The notes: generated by a model from the letters alone, not told the origin. Positions 45,176 to 54,395 are shown, counted from the stretch's first letter. The stretch: DNA of 64,000 bases from Rhodobacteraceae bacterium CCMM004 (GCA_004005435.1 RZWH01000009.1:22074-86073), one strand, 5' to 3'. Numbers and translations: made by a program.

Positions 45176-46112
45176 AGCGGATCCGCGGGTCGAGGATCGC
45201 ATAGACGATGTCGACGGCCAGGTTCACCAGGGCCACCAAGAGCGCGATCAGCAGGATCACCCCCTGGATCATGGGAAAGTCCCGGCGCAGGACCGACTCG
45301 ATCAAGAGCCGCCCGACCCCGGGGATGGCGAACACCGCTTCGGTCACGATGGACCCTCCGATCATCAGCGCCAGCGCGACGCCGACGACGCCGAAGGTCG
45401 GGATCATCGAGTTGCGCAGCGCGTGGCCCAGAATCACCTGGCGCTCGCGCACGCCCTTGGATCGGGCGGTGCGCAGATAGTCGGCGCTCATCACCTCCAA
45501 GAGGTTCGCGCGGGCCATCCGGGCGATGACCCCGGCGTGGCTGGCGCCCAGCGTGATCGCCGGCAGCACCAGATAGCGCCAACTGTCCGCCGGGGCGTCG
45601 AAGACGCTGACATACCCCGCCGCCGGAAACACCGACCAGTAGAGCGCGAAGAGCAAGATCAGCAAGAGCCCCAGCCAGAAGTTCGGCAGGGCCGCCCCGA
45701 TCAGCGCCACCACCATCGCGGCATAGTCGAGCCGGGTGCCCTGATAGACCGCGGCGACGATGCCCAGCGGAATGCCGATCGCCACCGCCAGGATTGCGGC
45801 GGTGACGGTAAGGATCAGCGTGGGCTCCAACCGCCCGGCGATCACCGAGGCGACGGAGTTGTCGTTATAGTAGGAGGTCCCGAAGTTCCCGGTGAGCAGA
45901 TCGCCCAGCCACTGGACGTAGCGGACCGGCACCGACCGGTCGAGGCCCAGCTCGCGGTTCAATGCCGCGACCTGGTCTGGCGTGCGGTCCTCGCCGAGGA
46001 TCAGCGCGGCGGGAGAGCCGGGGACCACGTTGGTGATGATGAACACCAACGTGGAGATGATGAACATCGTGACCAGCATCCCGCCGAGACGCCGGACGAT
46101 GAATGCCCACAT
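45168..46112 (-). CDS. Dipeptide-type ABC permease (DppB family)
   Basis: 314 residues with about six membrane segments (FIVRRLGGMLVTMFIISTLV at the N-terminus) and the EAA-loop DYLRTARSKGVRERQVILGH. It lies 24 bases downstream of the binding-protein gene. Confidence 0.92.
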   Translation of the reverse strand: MWAFIVRRLGGMLVTMFIISTLVFIITNVVPGSPAALILGEDRTPDQVAALNRELGLDRSVPVRYVQWLGDLLTGNFGTSYYNDNSVASVIAGRLEPTLILTVTAAILAVAIGIPLGIVAAVYQGTRLDYAAMVVALIGAALPNFWLGLLLILLFALYWSVFPAAGYVSVFDAPADSWRYLVLPAITLGASHAGVIARMARANLLEVMSADYLRTARSKGVRERQVILGHALRNSMIPTFGVVGVALALMIGGSIVTEAVFAIPGVGRLLIESVLRRDFPMIQGVILLIALLVALVNLAVDIVYAILDPRIRYE

Positions 46113-46136
46113 CTGCGTGTGCCCCCGGTTCCTGGA

Positions 46137-47669
46137 TCAGTCGGCCAGCGACACGTTCCAGAAGAACGGCTCGGGCATGTTGGCGTAGCCCTGCACCTCG
46201 TCCGCCGCGATGTGGTGTTCGAAGTAGTCGCCGATCTTGATGACCACCACGTCCTGGTAATAGAGCGCGTGGATTTCGTCCCAGATCCGGGCGGCGTCCT
46301 CGGCGCTCGCCGTCAGGAACTCGCCGACCAGGCGGTCGCGCTCTTCGCTCTCCCACCAGCCGGTCCAGGTCGCCTGAAGATGCGAGTGGAGGATCGGGTG
46401 GGTGCGATAGGTGTGCTCGCTGATGGCGAAGTCCCAGCCGTCCTTGCTGTCCAGCGTGGCTTCGTGGGCGGCGGCGTCGCGGACCTCCAGCGTGACGTTA
46501 AACCCAGCGCCGCGCAGTTGCTGTTCGAGGATCTGCGCGACCGAGAACTTGGACTCGTCGTCCGACGAGACCGCGAGCCGGATCGGCGCGCCGTCGTAGC
46601 CCGCCTCGGCGGCGAGGCTCTGCGCCTTTTCGGTGTCGCAGACGTTGTAGAGTTCGGCGCCCGCGTCGCTCCACCACGCCGTCTCCTTCCAGGTCATGCT
46701 TGGATCGACCCGCCAGAACGCATCGCCGCCATAGACCGGCAGGATGTCCTCGACGCAGACGGCCGCCTGGACCGCCCTGCGCAGCCCGACGTCGGCCATG
46801 ATGCCCTCGGCCTTGTTCGGGATGAAGGTCGTCATCCGCGGCGCGCCGAGGAACGACACGACCTCGGGGTTGTCCTGATACTGGTCATAGCTGTCGGGGT
46901 CGATGTCGAGTGCGACGTGGAAATCCCCGCTCTCCACTCCGATGCGCCGGACCGACAGTTCGGGCACGAAGACGAAGCGGAGGGTGTCGACCAGCGCCTC
47001 GCGTTTGCCCGCATAGCCCGAAGCGGGGGTGTCGAGCGCGGCGTAGTCGTCGAACCGCTCCAGCACGATGTCCTGCCCCTCGTTCCACTCGACAAAGCGG
47101 AAGGGGCCGGTGCCGATTGGGTCGGTGATGCGCTCTTCGCCCGCGGCCTCGATGACCTCTTCGGGATAGATGAACGGCCCCGCCCGCCAGGTGGTGAGCG
47201 CCGTCACGACAAAGCTCGCGGGCTGGTTCAGGGTCAGAACGACGGTGTGGTCGTCGCTGGCGTCGAGGGTCTCGACATAACGCGCCAGGGTGCGGCCGAA
47301 CGAACTCCGCGCCATCCAACGGTCGAGCGAGGCGACGACGTCGCTGGCGGCCAGTTCGTCGCCGTTGTGGAACGGAACGCCCTGGCGGATGGCGATGGTG
47401 TAGGTCAGGCCGTCATCGCTGGTCTCTACGCTCTCGGCCAGCATCGGCTGGGGGGCGAAGTCGGCGTCGAAGGTAAAGAGCCCCTCGTTGATGTGCGCGC
47501 CCACGTTTCGGACCGTGTTGGTCGAGGTGACGTGCAGGTCCAGCGTCGGCGGCTGCGACTTCATCGCAACGTTGAGCTGGGTCTCGGCGACGGCCGCGCC
47601 GGCGGCCAGGCATCCGCTCAGGACGCTGGTGCCCAGCAGTTTCGTCAAGGTGTCGGATCGCTTGGTCAT
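46137..47669 (-). CDS. Dipeptide-type ABC solute-binding protein (SBP family 5)
   Basis: 510 residues with a Sec signal peptide ending near AGAAVA (about residue 29). Family-5 features are LNVAMKSQPPTLDLHVTSTN, LTYTIAIRQGVPFHNGDEL and ITDPIGTGPFRFVEW. The start at 47669 has an excellent GAGGAGGTGACC site; an ATG at 47759 lies upstream of the operator and is rejected. Operator 3 is 65 bases upstream, so this operon (binding protein, two permeases, hydroxyacid dehydrogenase, MFS) has its own control apart from the ATPase gene before it. Confidence 0.92.
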   Translation of the reverse strand: MTKRSDTLTKLLGTSVLSGCLAAGAAVAETQLNVAMKSQPPTLDLHVTSTNTVRNVGAHINEGLFTFDADFAPQPMLAESVETSDDGLTYTIAIRQGVPFHNGDELAASDVVASLDRWMARSSFGRTLARYVETLDASDDHTVVLTLNQPASFVVTALTTWRAGPFIYPEEVIEAAGEERITDPIGTGPFRFVEWNEGQDIVLERFDDYAALDTPASGYAGKREALVDTLRFVFVPELSVRRIGVESGDFHVALDIDPDSYDQYQDNPEVVSFLGAPRMTTFIPNKAEGIMADVGLRRAVQAAVCVEDILPVYGGDAFWRVDPSMTWKETAWWSDAGAELYNVCDTEKAQSLAAEAGYDGAPIRLAVSSDDESKFSVAQILEQQLRGAGFNVTLEVRDAAAHEATLDSKDGWDFAISEHTYRTHPILHSHLQATWTGWWESEERDRLVGEFLTASAEDAARIWDEIHALYYQDVVVIKIGDYFEHHIAADEVQGYANMPEPFFWNVSLAD

Positions 47670-47734
47670 GGTCACCTCCTCGGGGCGGCGGGTTGGGTCA
47701 TCGACATGGCAGCAGAGGGCCGCGCCCGTTTTCC

Positions 47735-47749
47735 TGTATACTGTCGACA
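47735..47749. promoter_or_regulatory. GntR regulon operator 3
   Basis: TGTATACTGTCGACA on the plus strand, the exact reverse complement of sites 2 and 4, upstream of the minus-strand binding-protein operon. Confidence 0.8.
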
Positions 47750-47765
47750 ATAGCGTCATGTCTTG

Positions 47766-49406
47766 TCAAGCCGTCGCGCCGCGCCCGTCCCCATTGGGGG
47801 GCGGGCTGGGGACGATGTCGAAGGAGGCGCCGATCAGCGCCCGGGTGTAGGGATGCTGCGCGTCCTCGAAAATCGCGGCGGCGGAGCCTTGCTCGACCAC
47901 CGTGCCCTTGCGCATGACGATCACCTCGTCGCACAGCGCGCGGACCACTCTGAGGTCGTGGCTGATGAACATGTAGGAGAGCCCGTGGCGCGCCTGGAGC
48001 TCGCGCAGAAGCTCCACGATCTGGGCCTGGATCGAGAGATCGAGCGCCGAGGTCGGTTCGTCCAGCACCACAAAGTCGGGTTTGAGGGCGAGAACCCGCG
48101 CGATCGAGATCCGCTGCCGTTGGCCGCCGGAGAACTCGTGGGGATAGCGATCCATCATCGCGGGGTCGAGCCGGACCTCGTGCAGCAGCTCGGCCACGCG
48201 CGCTCGCCGTTCATCTCCCGGCCGACCGATCCCGTGGATGTCGAGCCCCTCCGAGACGATCTGGCGCACCGTCATCCGCGGGCTCAGCGAACTGTAGGGG
48301 TCCTGGAACACGATCTGCATCTGCCGACGCAGCGCGTGGATGTCCCGCGGCGGCAGATCGTTGAGCGGTCGTCCGAGGAACGCGATTCGCCCGCGGCTGT
48401 CCCTCAGCCGCAAAAGCGCGAGGCCCAGGGTCGACTTGCCCGACCCGCTCTCGCCGACCACGCCGACGGTCTGGCCCTTGCGGATGGCGATGCTGACCCC
48501 GTCCACCGCCTTTATCGCGCCTACCTGGCGGCGGAGGATCCCCTTGCGGATCGGAAAGTGGACGGCGACATCGCTGGCTTCGATCACCATGGGCGCGCCC
48601 GGGTCGCGGGCGGGCGGCCGCCCCGCGGGCTCGGAGGCCAGCAGGTGCCGCGTATAGCTGTGCTGAGGGTCGGCAAAGAGCGCGGCCGTCTCGCCCTCTT
48701 CGACGATCTCGCCGTTGTGCATGACGCAGACCCGGTCCGCGATTCGCCGCACGATGGTCAGGTCGTGGGTGATCAGCAGGACCGCCATGCCCAACCGGGT
48801 GCGCAGGTCCCGGACCAACTCCAGGATCTGCGCCTGGATGGTCACGTCCAGCGCTGTCGTTGGCTCGTCGGCAATCAGCAGGTCGGGGTCGTTCGCCACC
48901 GCGATGGCGATCATCACCCGCTGCCGTTGCCCGCCGGAGAGCTGATGGGGGTAGCTGTCCAGACGCTCGCGCGGGGCGTCGAGCCGCACCAGGTCGAGGA
49001 GCTCGACCACCCGGTCGCGCAGCGCGCGCCCGGACAGGCCCTGGTGCAGCCGCAAGGTTTCGCCGATTTGCCGCTCGATGGTCTGGAGCGGGTTGAGCGA
49101 GGTCATCGGCTCTTGAAAGATCATGCCGACACGGCCGCCACGCACCCCGCGCAGCACGCTCTCGGAGGCCCCGATCATCTCGTCCCCGCCCACCCGAATG
49201 CTGCCACCGGGGTGACTGACCCGCACCGGGGGGAGGAGCTGGGGGATCGACAGGGCCGTCACCGACTTGCCCGACCCGCTCTCTCCGACCAGCGCCAGAA
49301 GCTCGCCCTTGGCGATGGAGAACGAAACGCCGCGCACGGCGTCGAGCGGACCGGTATCGGTGTCGAACCGCACCCGTAGATCGCGAACCTCCAGTGCGGC
49401 CGTCAC
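47766..49406 (-). CDS. Tandem (fused) dipeptide-type ABC ATPase
   Basis: 546 residues with two nucleotide-binding domains: [30 protein letters not shown] and [12 protein letters not shown], then [31 protein letters not shown] and [12 protein letters not shown]. It starts with GTG at 49406 preceded by AGGGA. The C-terminal half has only a short peptide-type tail. It energises the permeases at 44270-46112. It is divergent from the M24 hydrolase gene, with operator 4 between them. Confidence 0.92.
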   Translation of the reverse strand: MTAALEVRDLRVRFDTDTGPLDAVRGVSFSIAKGELLALVGESGSGKSVTALSIPQLLPPVRVSHPGGSIRVGGDEMIGASESVLRGVRGGRVGMIFQEPMTSLNPLQTIERQIGETLRLHQGLSGRALRDRVVELLDLVRLDAPRERLDSYPHQLSGGQRQRVMIAIAVANDPDLLIADEPTTALDVTIQAQILELVRDLRTRLGMAVLLITHDLTIVRRIADRVCVMHNGEIVEEGETAALFADPQHSYTRHLLASEPAGRPPARDPGAPMVIEASDVAVHFPIRKGILRRQVGAIKAVDGVSIAIRKGQTVGVVGESGSGKSTLGLALLRLRDSRGRIAFLGRPLNDLPPRDIHALRRQMQIVFQDPYSSLSPRMTVRQIVSEGLDIHGIGRPGDERRARVAELLHEVRLDPAMMDRYPHEFSGGQRQRISIARVLALKPDFVVLDEPTSALDLSIQAQIVELLRELQARHGLSYMFISHDLRVVRALCDEVIVMRKGTVVEQGSAAAIFEDAQHPYTRALIGASFDIVPSPPPNGDGRGATA

Positions 49407-49503
49407 GGCGATATCCCTGTATGTGCGCGTTCGATGCGCATCCCCGACCCCCTGCGGCCCTCCGTCATCCTGCAAAGCGCGCAACGGGCTGGCAAGTTAT
49501 TTC

Positions 49504-49518
49504 TGTCGACAGTATACA
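49504..49518. promoter_or_regulatory. GntR regulon operator 4
   Basis: TGTCGACAGTATACA in the divergent gap between the fused ATPase gene and the M24 hydrolase gene. Its TATACA (49513-49518) could also serve as the -10 of the plus-strand promoter. Confidence 0.78.
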
Positions 49519-49588
49519 CAAATCGAGTCAGATCGCACGACTGTCCGTTCCGTGGGCGCCGCCCGCCTCGCCAGCCAAGGAGTTCGAC

Positions 49589-50785
49589 ATGCGCCTCTTT
49601 CCGTCACCTCAAGATGCGGACCTTATCAAGGAAAAGCAGGCCCAGGCCATCGCCGCCATGGACCGCCTCGACATCGACGCCTGGCTCGTCTTCGTGCGCG
49701 AGGGCGGCGACAGTCACATCGTCTCGACCATTGCCGGGCCCGAATTCATCGTTCAGAACGCCGCGTTGATGCTGACCCGCGACGGGCGGCGCATCGCGAT
49801 TCTGGAGCCCATCGACATTCAGAACGGGGCCGGGACCCATTTCGACGAGATTTTCGACTACGAGCGCGACATCGTTCCCCGTCTGCGCGAGGTCTGGGCC
49901 TCTGTTGCACCCAAACGCATCGCGCTGAACTATTCTCGACAGCATTACGCTGCCGACGGGCTGACCCACGGCATGTATCTGCGCCTGGCCGAGGCGCTGG
50001 GTTCGGACTTCGAGGCGGCGGCGGTCTCGTCCGAGGACGTCGTTTTGGCCACTCGGGCCGTCAAGACCGAGACCGAGATCGCGCGGCTGACCAAAGCGTG
50101 CGAGATCACGGTCCAGGTGTTCGAGGAGCTGGCCGCGCATATCCGGCCAGGGGTGACCGATTCCGAGTTGGGGGCCATCGCCGCCGCGCGGGCGCGCGAA
50201 CTGGGGGCGTCGGCAGGCGAGGCGTCCATCGCGGTGAACGGACCGGGACGCAACGAAAAAGGCCCGCTGGGCAAGGTGGTCGAGGCCGGGCAGGTGGTGC
50301 TCTTCGACATGGGCGTCCTCTACGAGGGCTACCACTCGGACAACAAATACGTCTGGTATGTCCAGGACCGCGACCACCCGTTCCCCGACATCCTGCAACG
50401 CCAATGGGACGCCTGCCGTGCCTCGGCCGATTATGCCCTGGCGATCCTCAAGCCCGGCGAATGGGGTTACGACGTCCACGACCGCGCCTGGGCCAAGCTG
50501 GAAGAGTTCGACTTTCCCCGCGACGCCCATTCCTACGGCCATCAGATCGGGCGCCAGGTTCACGATGCGGGCACCTGGCTGGGCGACGCCGACAACCCCT
50601 ATCGTCCGGCCAAGGGGCGGTTGGAGGAGAACATGGTGTTCACCCTCGATCCCACCATCAACCGGGTCGGTCGGCCCGATCCTGACTGCTATTCCATGGG
50701 GGTTGAGGACATCGCGCAGGTGACGCCCGAGGGCGGGCGGCTCCTCCACCGGCCGCAGTCGCGGATCACCGTGGTGGACTGGTAG
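49589..50785 (+). CDS. M24-family metallohydrolase (Xaa-Pro dipeptidase/creatinase/ectoine-hydrolase group)
   Basis: 398 residues. An N-terminal creatinase-type domain (about 1-150) precedes the pita-bread catalytic domain. Metal ligands: Asp240 (VLFDMGVLYEG), Asp251 (HSDNKYV), His318 (YGHQIGRQVHD) and Glu373 (VEDIAQV). The fifth ligand, normally Glu in the xxEP motif, is Asp354 (VFTLDPTI). This group hydrolyses Xaa-Pro peptides, creatine or ectoine. The regulon context suggests it opens or cleaves the imported compound. AAGGAG precedes the ATG. No ectoine deacetylase gene is nearby, so ectoine hydrolase is not supported. Confidence 0.85.
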   Translation: MRLFPSPQDADLIKEKQAQAIAAMDRLDIDAWLVFVREGGDSHIVSTIAGPEFIVQNAALMLTRDGRRIAILEPIDIQNGAGTHFDEIFDYERDIVPRLREVWASVAPKRIALNYSRQHYAADGLTHGMYLRLAEALGSDFEAAAVSSEDVVLATRAVKTETEIARLTKACEITVQVFEELAAHIRPGVTDSELGAIAAARARELGASAGEASIAVNGPGRNEKGPLGKVVEAGQVVLFDMGVLYEGYHSDNKYVWYVQDRDHPFPDILQRQWDACRASADYALAILKPGEWGYDVHDRAWAKLEEFDFPRDAHSYGHQIGRQVHDAGTWLGDADNPYRPAKGRLEENMVFTLDPTINRVGRPDPDCYSMGVEDIAQVTPEGGRLLHRPQSRITVVDW

Positions 50786-50786
50786 C

Positions 50787-50804
50787 GCCCCGGCGCGCCG
50801 GGGC
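50787..50804 (+). terminator. Hairpin after the M24 gene
   Basis: GCCCCGGC and GCCGGGGC form an 8-bp stem one base past the stop codon (perfect 18-base palindrome). There is no T-run. Confidence 0.5.
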
Positions 50805-50885
50805 CGAATCGGCGGGAGAGCGCCCACCCCGCCGTGCGGCGGAGGTTCGGCAAGAAATGCTTAACGATCCTGCGCCATGACTTGC

Positions 50886-50915
50886 GCGGCGCCGGGCGGG
50901 TCCGTCCGGCGCCGC
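50886..50915. repeat. Strong GC-rich inverted repeat
   Basis: GCGGCGCCGG pairs with CCGGCGCCGC around a 10-base loop, in the 216-base gap before the heme oxygenase gene. It may be a terminator, a leader hairpin or a protein-binding site. Confidence 0.45.
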
Positions 50916-51001
50916 GACGTGGGCGCGGTTTGTGCGACGGGTGCGGTTGCTCCCGGCGACCACTGCGCTACGCTAGTGGAAGGCAGCGCTCGGACCCCAA
51001 C

Positions 51002-51544
51002 ATGTTGCAGTCCTCTTCCCTTCGATGGCGGCTCCGGGCGGGCACGCGGGCGTCGCACGAGCGTCTCGATGCGCTCGTAGAGAGCTGGGACGTGGGCACC
51101 CGCGCCGGTGTCACGCGGTTCTTGACGATGCAGGCGGCCGCGCTCCCCGCGCTCAGAGCGGACGGACCGCTGAAGAGCGCGGCGGCCATCGCCGATCTCG
51201 CCGACCGCGCGCGCGCCGATCTCGCCCGGCTGGGCGCGACGGTGCCGTCGCCGCGATCCACCGGGCCCGCGCTGCGCCCGCTGGCGGTCGATTACGTCGT
51301 CGCCGGGGCGCATCTGGGCGGGGCGGTCCTGGCACGGCGCTGGGCCGTCTCGGCGGACCCGACCGTGCGCGCCGCAGACCGCTATTTCACCGCGCCCCCC
51401 GGATCGGCGCTCTGGCGCGACGTCTGCGCCGACGCCGCCGCCCGACCCGCCGACGGTGCCGAGGCCGATGCGACGGTTGCAGACGCGAACACTGTGTTTG
51501 CAATCTTCGCCGATGCGTGCTTTGGCATATCTGTTAACGAGTGA
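51002..51544 (+). CDS. Heme oxygenase (BphO-like)
   Basis: 180 residues, consistent with the small bacterial heme oxygenase fold. The N-terminal LRAGTRASHERLDALVESWD carries His19 at the proximal haem-ligand position. It would open haem to biliverdin IX-alpha, the chromophore of the phytochrome encoded 4 bases downstream. The central distal-helix glycine motif is weaker than in well-studied enzymes (YVVAGAHLGGAVLARR). The ATG at 51002 was chosen because the frame upstream is not enzyme-like; its ribosome-binding site is poor. Confidence 0.8.
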   Translation: MLQSSSLRWRLRAGTRASHERLDALVESWDVGTRAGVTRFLTMQAAALPALRADGPLKSAAAIADLADRARADLARLGATVPSPRSTGPALRPLAVDYVVAGAHLGGAVLARRWAVSADPTVRAADRYFTAPPGSALWRDVCADAAARPADGAEADATVADANTVFAIFADACFGISVNE

Positions 51545-51548
51545 AACG

Positions 51549-54122
51549 ATGAATTCCGAACCCGAATCCCAGGCCGCCGACCTCACCAACTGCGATCGTG
51601 AGCCGATCCATATCCTGGGCCGGATCCAAAGCTTTGGATGCTTGTTGGCGATCTCGCCCGACTGGATCGTCAATCGCGCCTCCAGCAACACCGCCGCACA
51701 TCTGGGGATCGCCGCCGAGGATCTGATCGGCGTGCCCTTGGCCGAAGTGCTCCCGCCAGAGACCCTGCACCGCCTCCGCTCGCAGATGCAAACCCTGTCG
51801 CAGGGCGACGGCATCGCGCGGATTTTCGGCTTCCCCGCCGTCGGGGACGGGCGCCCGTTCGATATCGCGCTGCACAGGTCGGGACGCACCATCGTCCTGG
51901 AGCTGGAGCCGGTGAGCCCCGACCGTGCCGATCAGGCCGAGCGCACCCTGGCCGTCCAAGCGCTGATCGGCCGGGTCATGCGGCAGGACACGGTCGATGC
52001 GATGGCCCGCGAGGCGGCGCGCGCGCTTCAGACGCTGACCGGGTTCGACCGGGTGATGGTCTATCGCTTTGGCGAGGACGAGAGCGGTCACGTCATCGCA
52101 GAGGTCGCGCCGCCGGGGGCCGAGCCCTATCTGGGCCTGCGCTATCCCGCGAGCGACATTCCCAAGCAGGCGCGCGCGCTCTACACCAAGAACCTTCTCC
52201 GGCTCATTGCGGACGTGAACGACCCCTGCGCCGACATCGTGCCCGAGCGCGGTGCCGACGGTGCGCCGCTGGACCTGTCGCTGGCCGTGACGCGGGCGGT
52301 GTCGCCGATCCACCTGGAATACCTGCGCAACATGGGCGTGGCGGCCTCGATGTCGGTGTCGATCCTGCGCAAGGGGCGGCTATGGGGGCTCTTTGCCTGC
52401 CACCACGACGCGCCGCACCTGCTCGACTACCAGACCCGCAGCGCGGTCGAGCTCTTTGCTCAGCTCTTCGCCTACGAACTGGCCCGGGTCGAGACCGACG
52501 CCGAACTGCGCAATATCGAAATGGCGCGGTCCCTGCACGACCGGATGATGGCACGGCTGTCGAGCGGGGTCGACCTCGTCGCCGCGTTCGAGACGGTTGC
52601 CGAGGAGCTGGAGGACGTCATCGCCTTCGACGGCATCGCGATCTACTCGGGCGGCGAATACCGCGTCCTGGGCGCGGCGCCGACGCGGGAGGAGTTCCTG
52701 GGCTTTGCCCGGTTCCTGAACACCGCCGAGACGGGTCAGGTTTTTGCCACCGATCACATCGCGGCCGTCTATCCCGCTGGCGAGGGGTTCGCCGACCGTG
52801 CCGCGGGGGCTCTGGCGATCCCCGTGTCGCGCACACCGCGAGACTACCTGGTCATGTTTCGGCGCGAGATCATCCGCACCGTGAACTGGGCCGGCGATCC
52901 GTCCAAACCGGTGACCGTGGGGCCGCATGGCGCCCGCCTCACCCCGCGCAAGAGCTTTGCCGCCTGGCAGGAGGTCGTGCGCCAACACTCGGCGCCCTGG
53001 CGGACGACCGAGCGGCGGGCGGCCGAGGCGTTGCGCGTGACCCTGTTGGAGGTGGTGCTCAAACTCGCCGACGAGAACAACGCCACCAGCCAGCGCGCAC
53101 AAGAGCAGCAGGAGCTGCTGATCGCCGAGTTGAACCACCGCGTCCGCAACATCCTCAACCTGATCCGCGGTCTGGTGGGGCAGAGCCAGGAGAACCTCAC
53201 CGAGGTCCGCGCCTTTGCCGCGATCCTCGACGCCCGCATCCATGCCCTCGCCCGGGCCCATGACCAGCTCACCGACCGCAAATGGGGTTGGATGCCGCTC
53301 AAGGGCCTGATCGAGACCGAGGTGACCGCCTTTCACGGCGAGGGGGCGGAACGGGTCGCGATCTCGGGCGACGATGTCGAGTTGTCCACCACGGCCTTCA
53401 CCACCATGGCGCTGGTGGTCCACGAGTTGACGACGAACTCGGCCAAATACGGGGCGCTGGGCGGCCGCAGCGGTCGGGTGGAGATCAACATCACCCTGCG
53501 CGACGACGGCTCGGTTTCGATCGCCTGGCGCGAGCGGGATGGGCCGCCGGTGCAGGCGCCGCAGCGGCGGGGCTTTGGCACCACCATCATCGAACGATCC
53601 GTGCCTTACGAGCTGCGCGGCGTCGCGCGGACCTCTTACAACGTCGGCGGGTTCGAGGCCGAGTTCGAGTTGCCCGCGCCCCATGTCCGTCTGGCCCGTC
53701 CGGCGCCCGCGCCCGTGGCGGCGGCGCCCAAGCCCGCGGCGCCCGCCGTGCGGCTGGACGGTCCGGTGATGGTGGTCGAGGACAACATGATCATCGCCAT
53801 CGACGCCACCGACATGCTGACCCAGCTCGGCGCGGCCCACGTCTTTTCGGTGTCCAACCTCGATGGGGCCATGCGCACCATCGCACAGCACGAGATCGTC
53901 TTTGCGCTGGTCGACGTGAACCTTGGGACGGAGACGTCGCTCCCCGCGGTCGAGGCGCTGGTAGCCAAGGGGGTGCCGGTGGTGATCGCGACAGGTTACG
54001 GCGCCGACGGCGGGGCGATCCAGGGGTTTCCCCCGGTGCCTGTCCTGCGCAAGCCCTATACGGTCGAAGACGTGCGCGGCGCGCTGGACAAGGCGGTGGA
54101 GGCCGTTCAGAACCTCAGGTAA
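51549..54122 (+). CDS. Bacteriophytochrome hybrid HWE histidine kinase
   Basis: 857 residues: PAS-2 (about 15-120) with Cys15 in TNCDREPIHILGRIQSFG as the biliverdin attachment residue; GAF (about 135-310) with YPASDIPKQARALYTKN; PHY (about 320-500); an HWE-type kinase with His530 (AELNHRVRNILNLI), a nucleotide domain with HELTTNSAKYGALG and WRERDGPPV; and a C-terminal receiver domain from about 735 with acidic MVVEDN, Asp789 (LVDVNLG) and Lys in LRKPYT. It senses red/far-red light and probably transfers phosphate to its own receiver. It follows the heme oxygenase gene by 4 bases and overlaps the convergent gene at 54107 by 16 bases. Confidence 0.93.
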   Translation: MNSEPESQAADLTNCDREPIHILGRIQSFGCLLAISPDWIVNRASSNTAAHLGIAAEDLIGVPLAEVLPPETLHRLRSQMQTLSQGDGIARIFGFPAVGDGRPFDIALHRSGRTIVLELEPVSPDRADQAERTLAVQALIGRVMRQDTVDAMAREAARALQTLTGFDRVMVYRFGEDESGHVIAEVAPPGAEPYLGLRYPASDIPKQARALYTKNLLRLIADVNDPCADIVPERGADGAPLDLSLAVTRAVSPIHLEYLRNMGVAASMSVSILRKGRLWGLFACHHDAPHLLDYQTRSAVELFAQLFAYELARVETDAELRNIEMARSLHDRMMARLSSGVDLVAAFETVAEELEDVIAFDGIAIYSGGEYRVLGAAPTREEFLGFARFLNTAETGQVFATDHIAAVYPAGEGFADRAAGALAIPVSRTPRDYLVMFRREIIRTVNWAGDPSKPVTVGPHGARLTPRKSFAAWQEVVRQHSAPWRTTERRAAEALRVTLLEVVLKLADENNATSQRAQEQQELLIAELNHRVRNILNLIRGLVGQSQENLTEVRAFAAILDARIHALARAHDQLTDRKWGWMPLKGLIETEVTAFHGEGAERVAISGDDVELSTTAFTTMALVVHELTTNSAKYGALGGRSGRVEINITLRDDGSVSIAWRERDGPPVQAPQRRGFGTTIIERSVPYELRGVARTSYNVGGFEAEFELPAPHVRLARPAPAPVAAAPKPAAPAVRLDGPVMVVEDNMIIAIDATDMLTQLGAAHVFSVSNLDGAMRTIAQHEIVFALVDVNLGTETSLPAVEALVAKGVPVVIATGYGADGGAIQGFPPVPVLRKPYTVEDVRGALDKAVEAVQNLR

Positions 54123-54391
54123 TACTCGCCTGCGGTCTGGCGCCGGCTGGCCGCCCCCCGCGCATCGAAGAACCCCAAAACGTTCAGCAACTGCCAGCCC
54201 CCGCGGCTGAGCCGCTGGGCCATGACCTGCGACGCCGCGCGGGTGTTGCCGCAGACCGCGTCGGGCAGTTCCATGACCCCATAGTGCAGCCGCAACGGCG
54301 CATCCTTCTTGGCCTTGTAGTCGGCAAAGCAGGCGGCCCCCGCCGGCGCGGCGGCGAGGCAAACGACGAATGCGGCGGCAAACAGCCTCAT
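54107..54391 (-). CDS. Small secreted protein of unknown function
   Basis: 94 residues with a Sec signal peptide (MRLFAAAFVVCLAAAPAGAA, about 1-20). The mature part begins CFADYKAKKDAPLRLHYGV and has two cysteines that may form a disulfide (AACFADYK and DAVCGNTR), then MAQRLSRGGWQLLNVLGFF and ends EYYLRF. I do not recognise a named family. It shares 16 bases with the 3' end of the phytochrome gene on the other strand and starts 4 bases after the SbcC-like stop, so it may be the last gene of that minus-strand operon. Confidence 0.72.
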   Translation of the reverse strand: MRLFAAAFVVCLAAAPAGAACFADYKAKKDAPLRLHYGVMELPDAVCGNTRAASQVMAQRLSRGGWQLLNVLGFFDARGAASRRQTAGEYYLRF

Positions 54392-54395
54392 GCGC

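Noticed and set aside
49589..50785. Ectoine hydrolase and an ectoine-degradation cluster
   Set aside because: No N-acetyl-diaminobutyrate deacetylase, no ectoine-type binding protein and no AsnC-type regulator are present.
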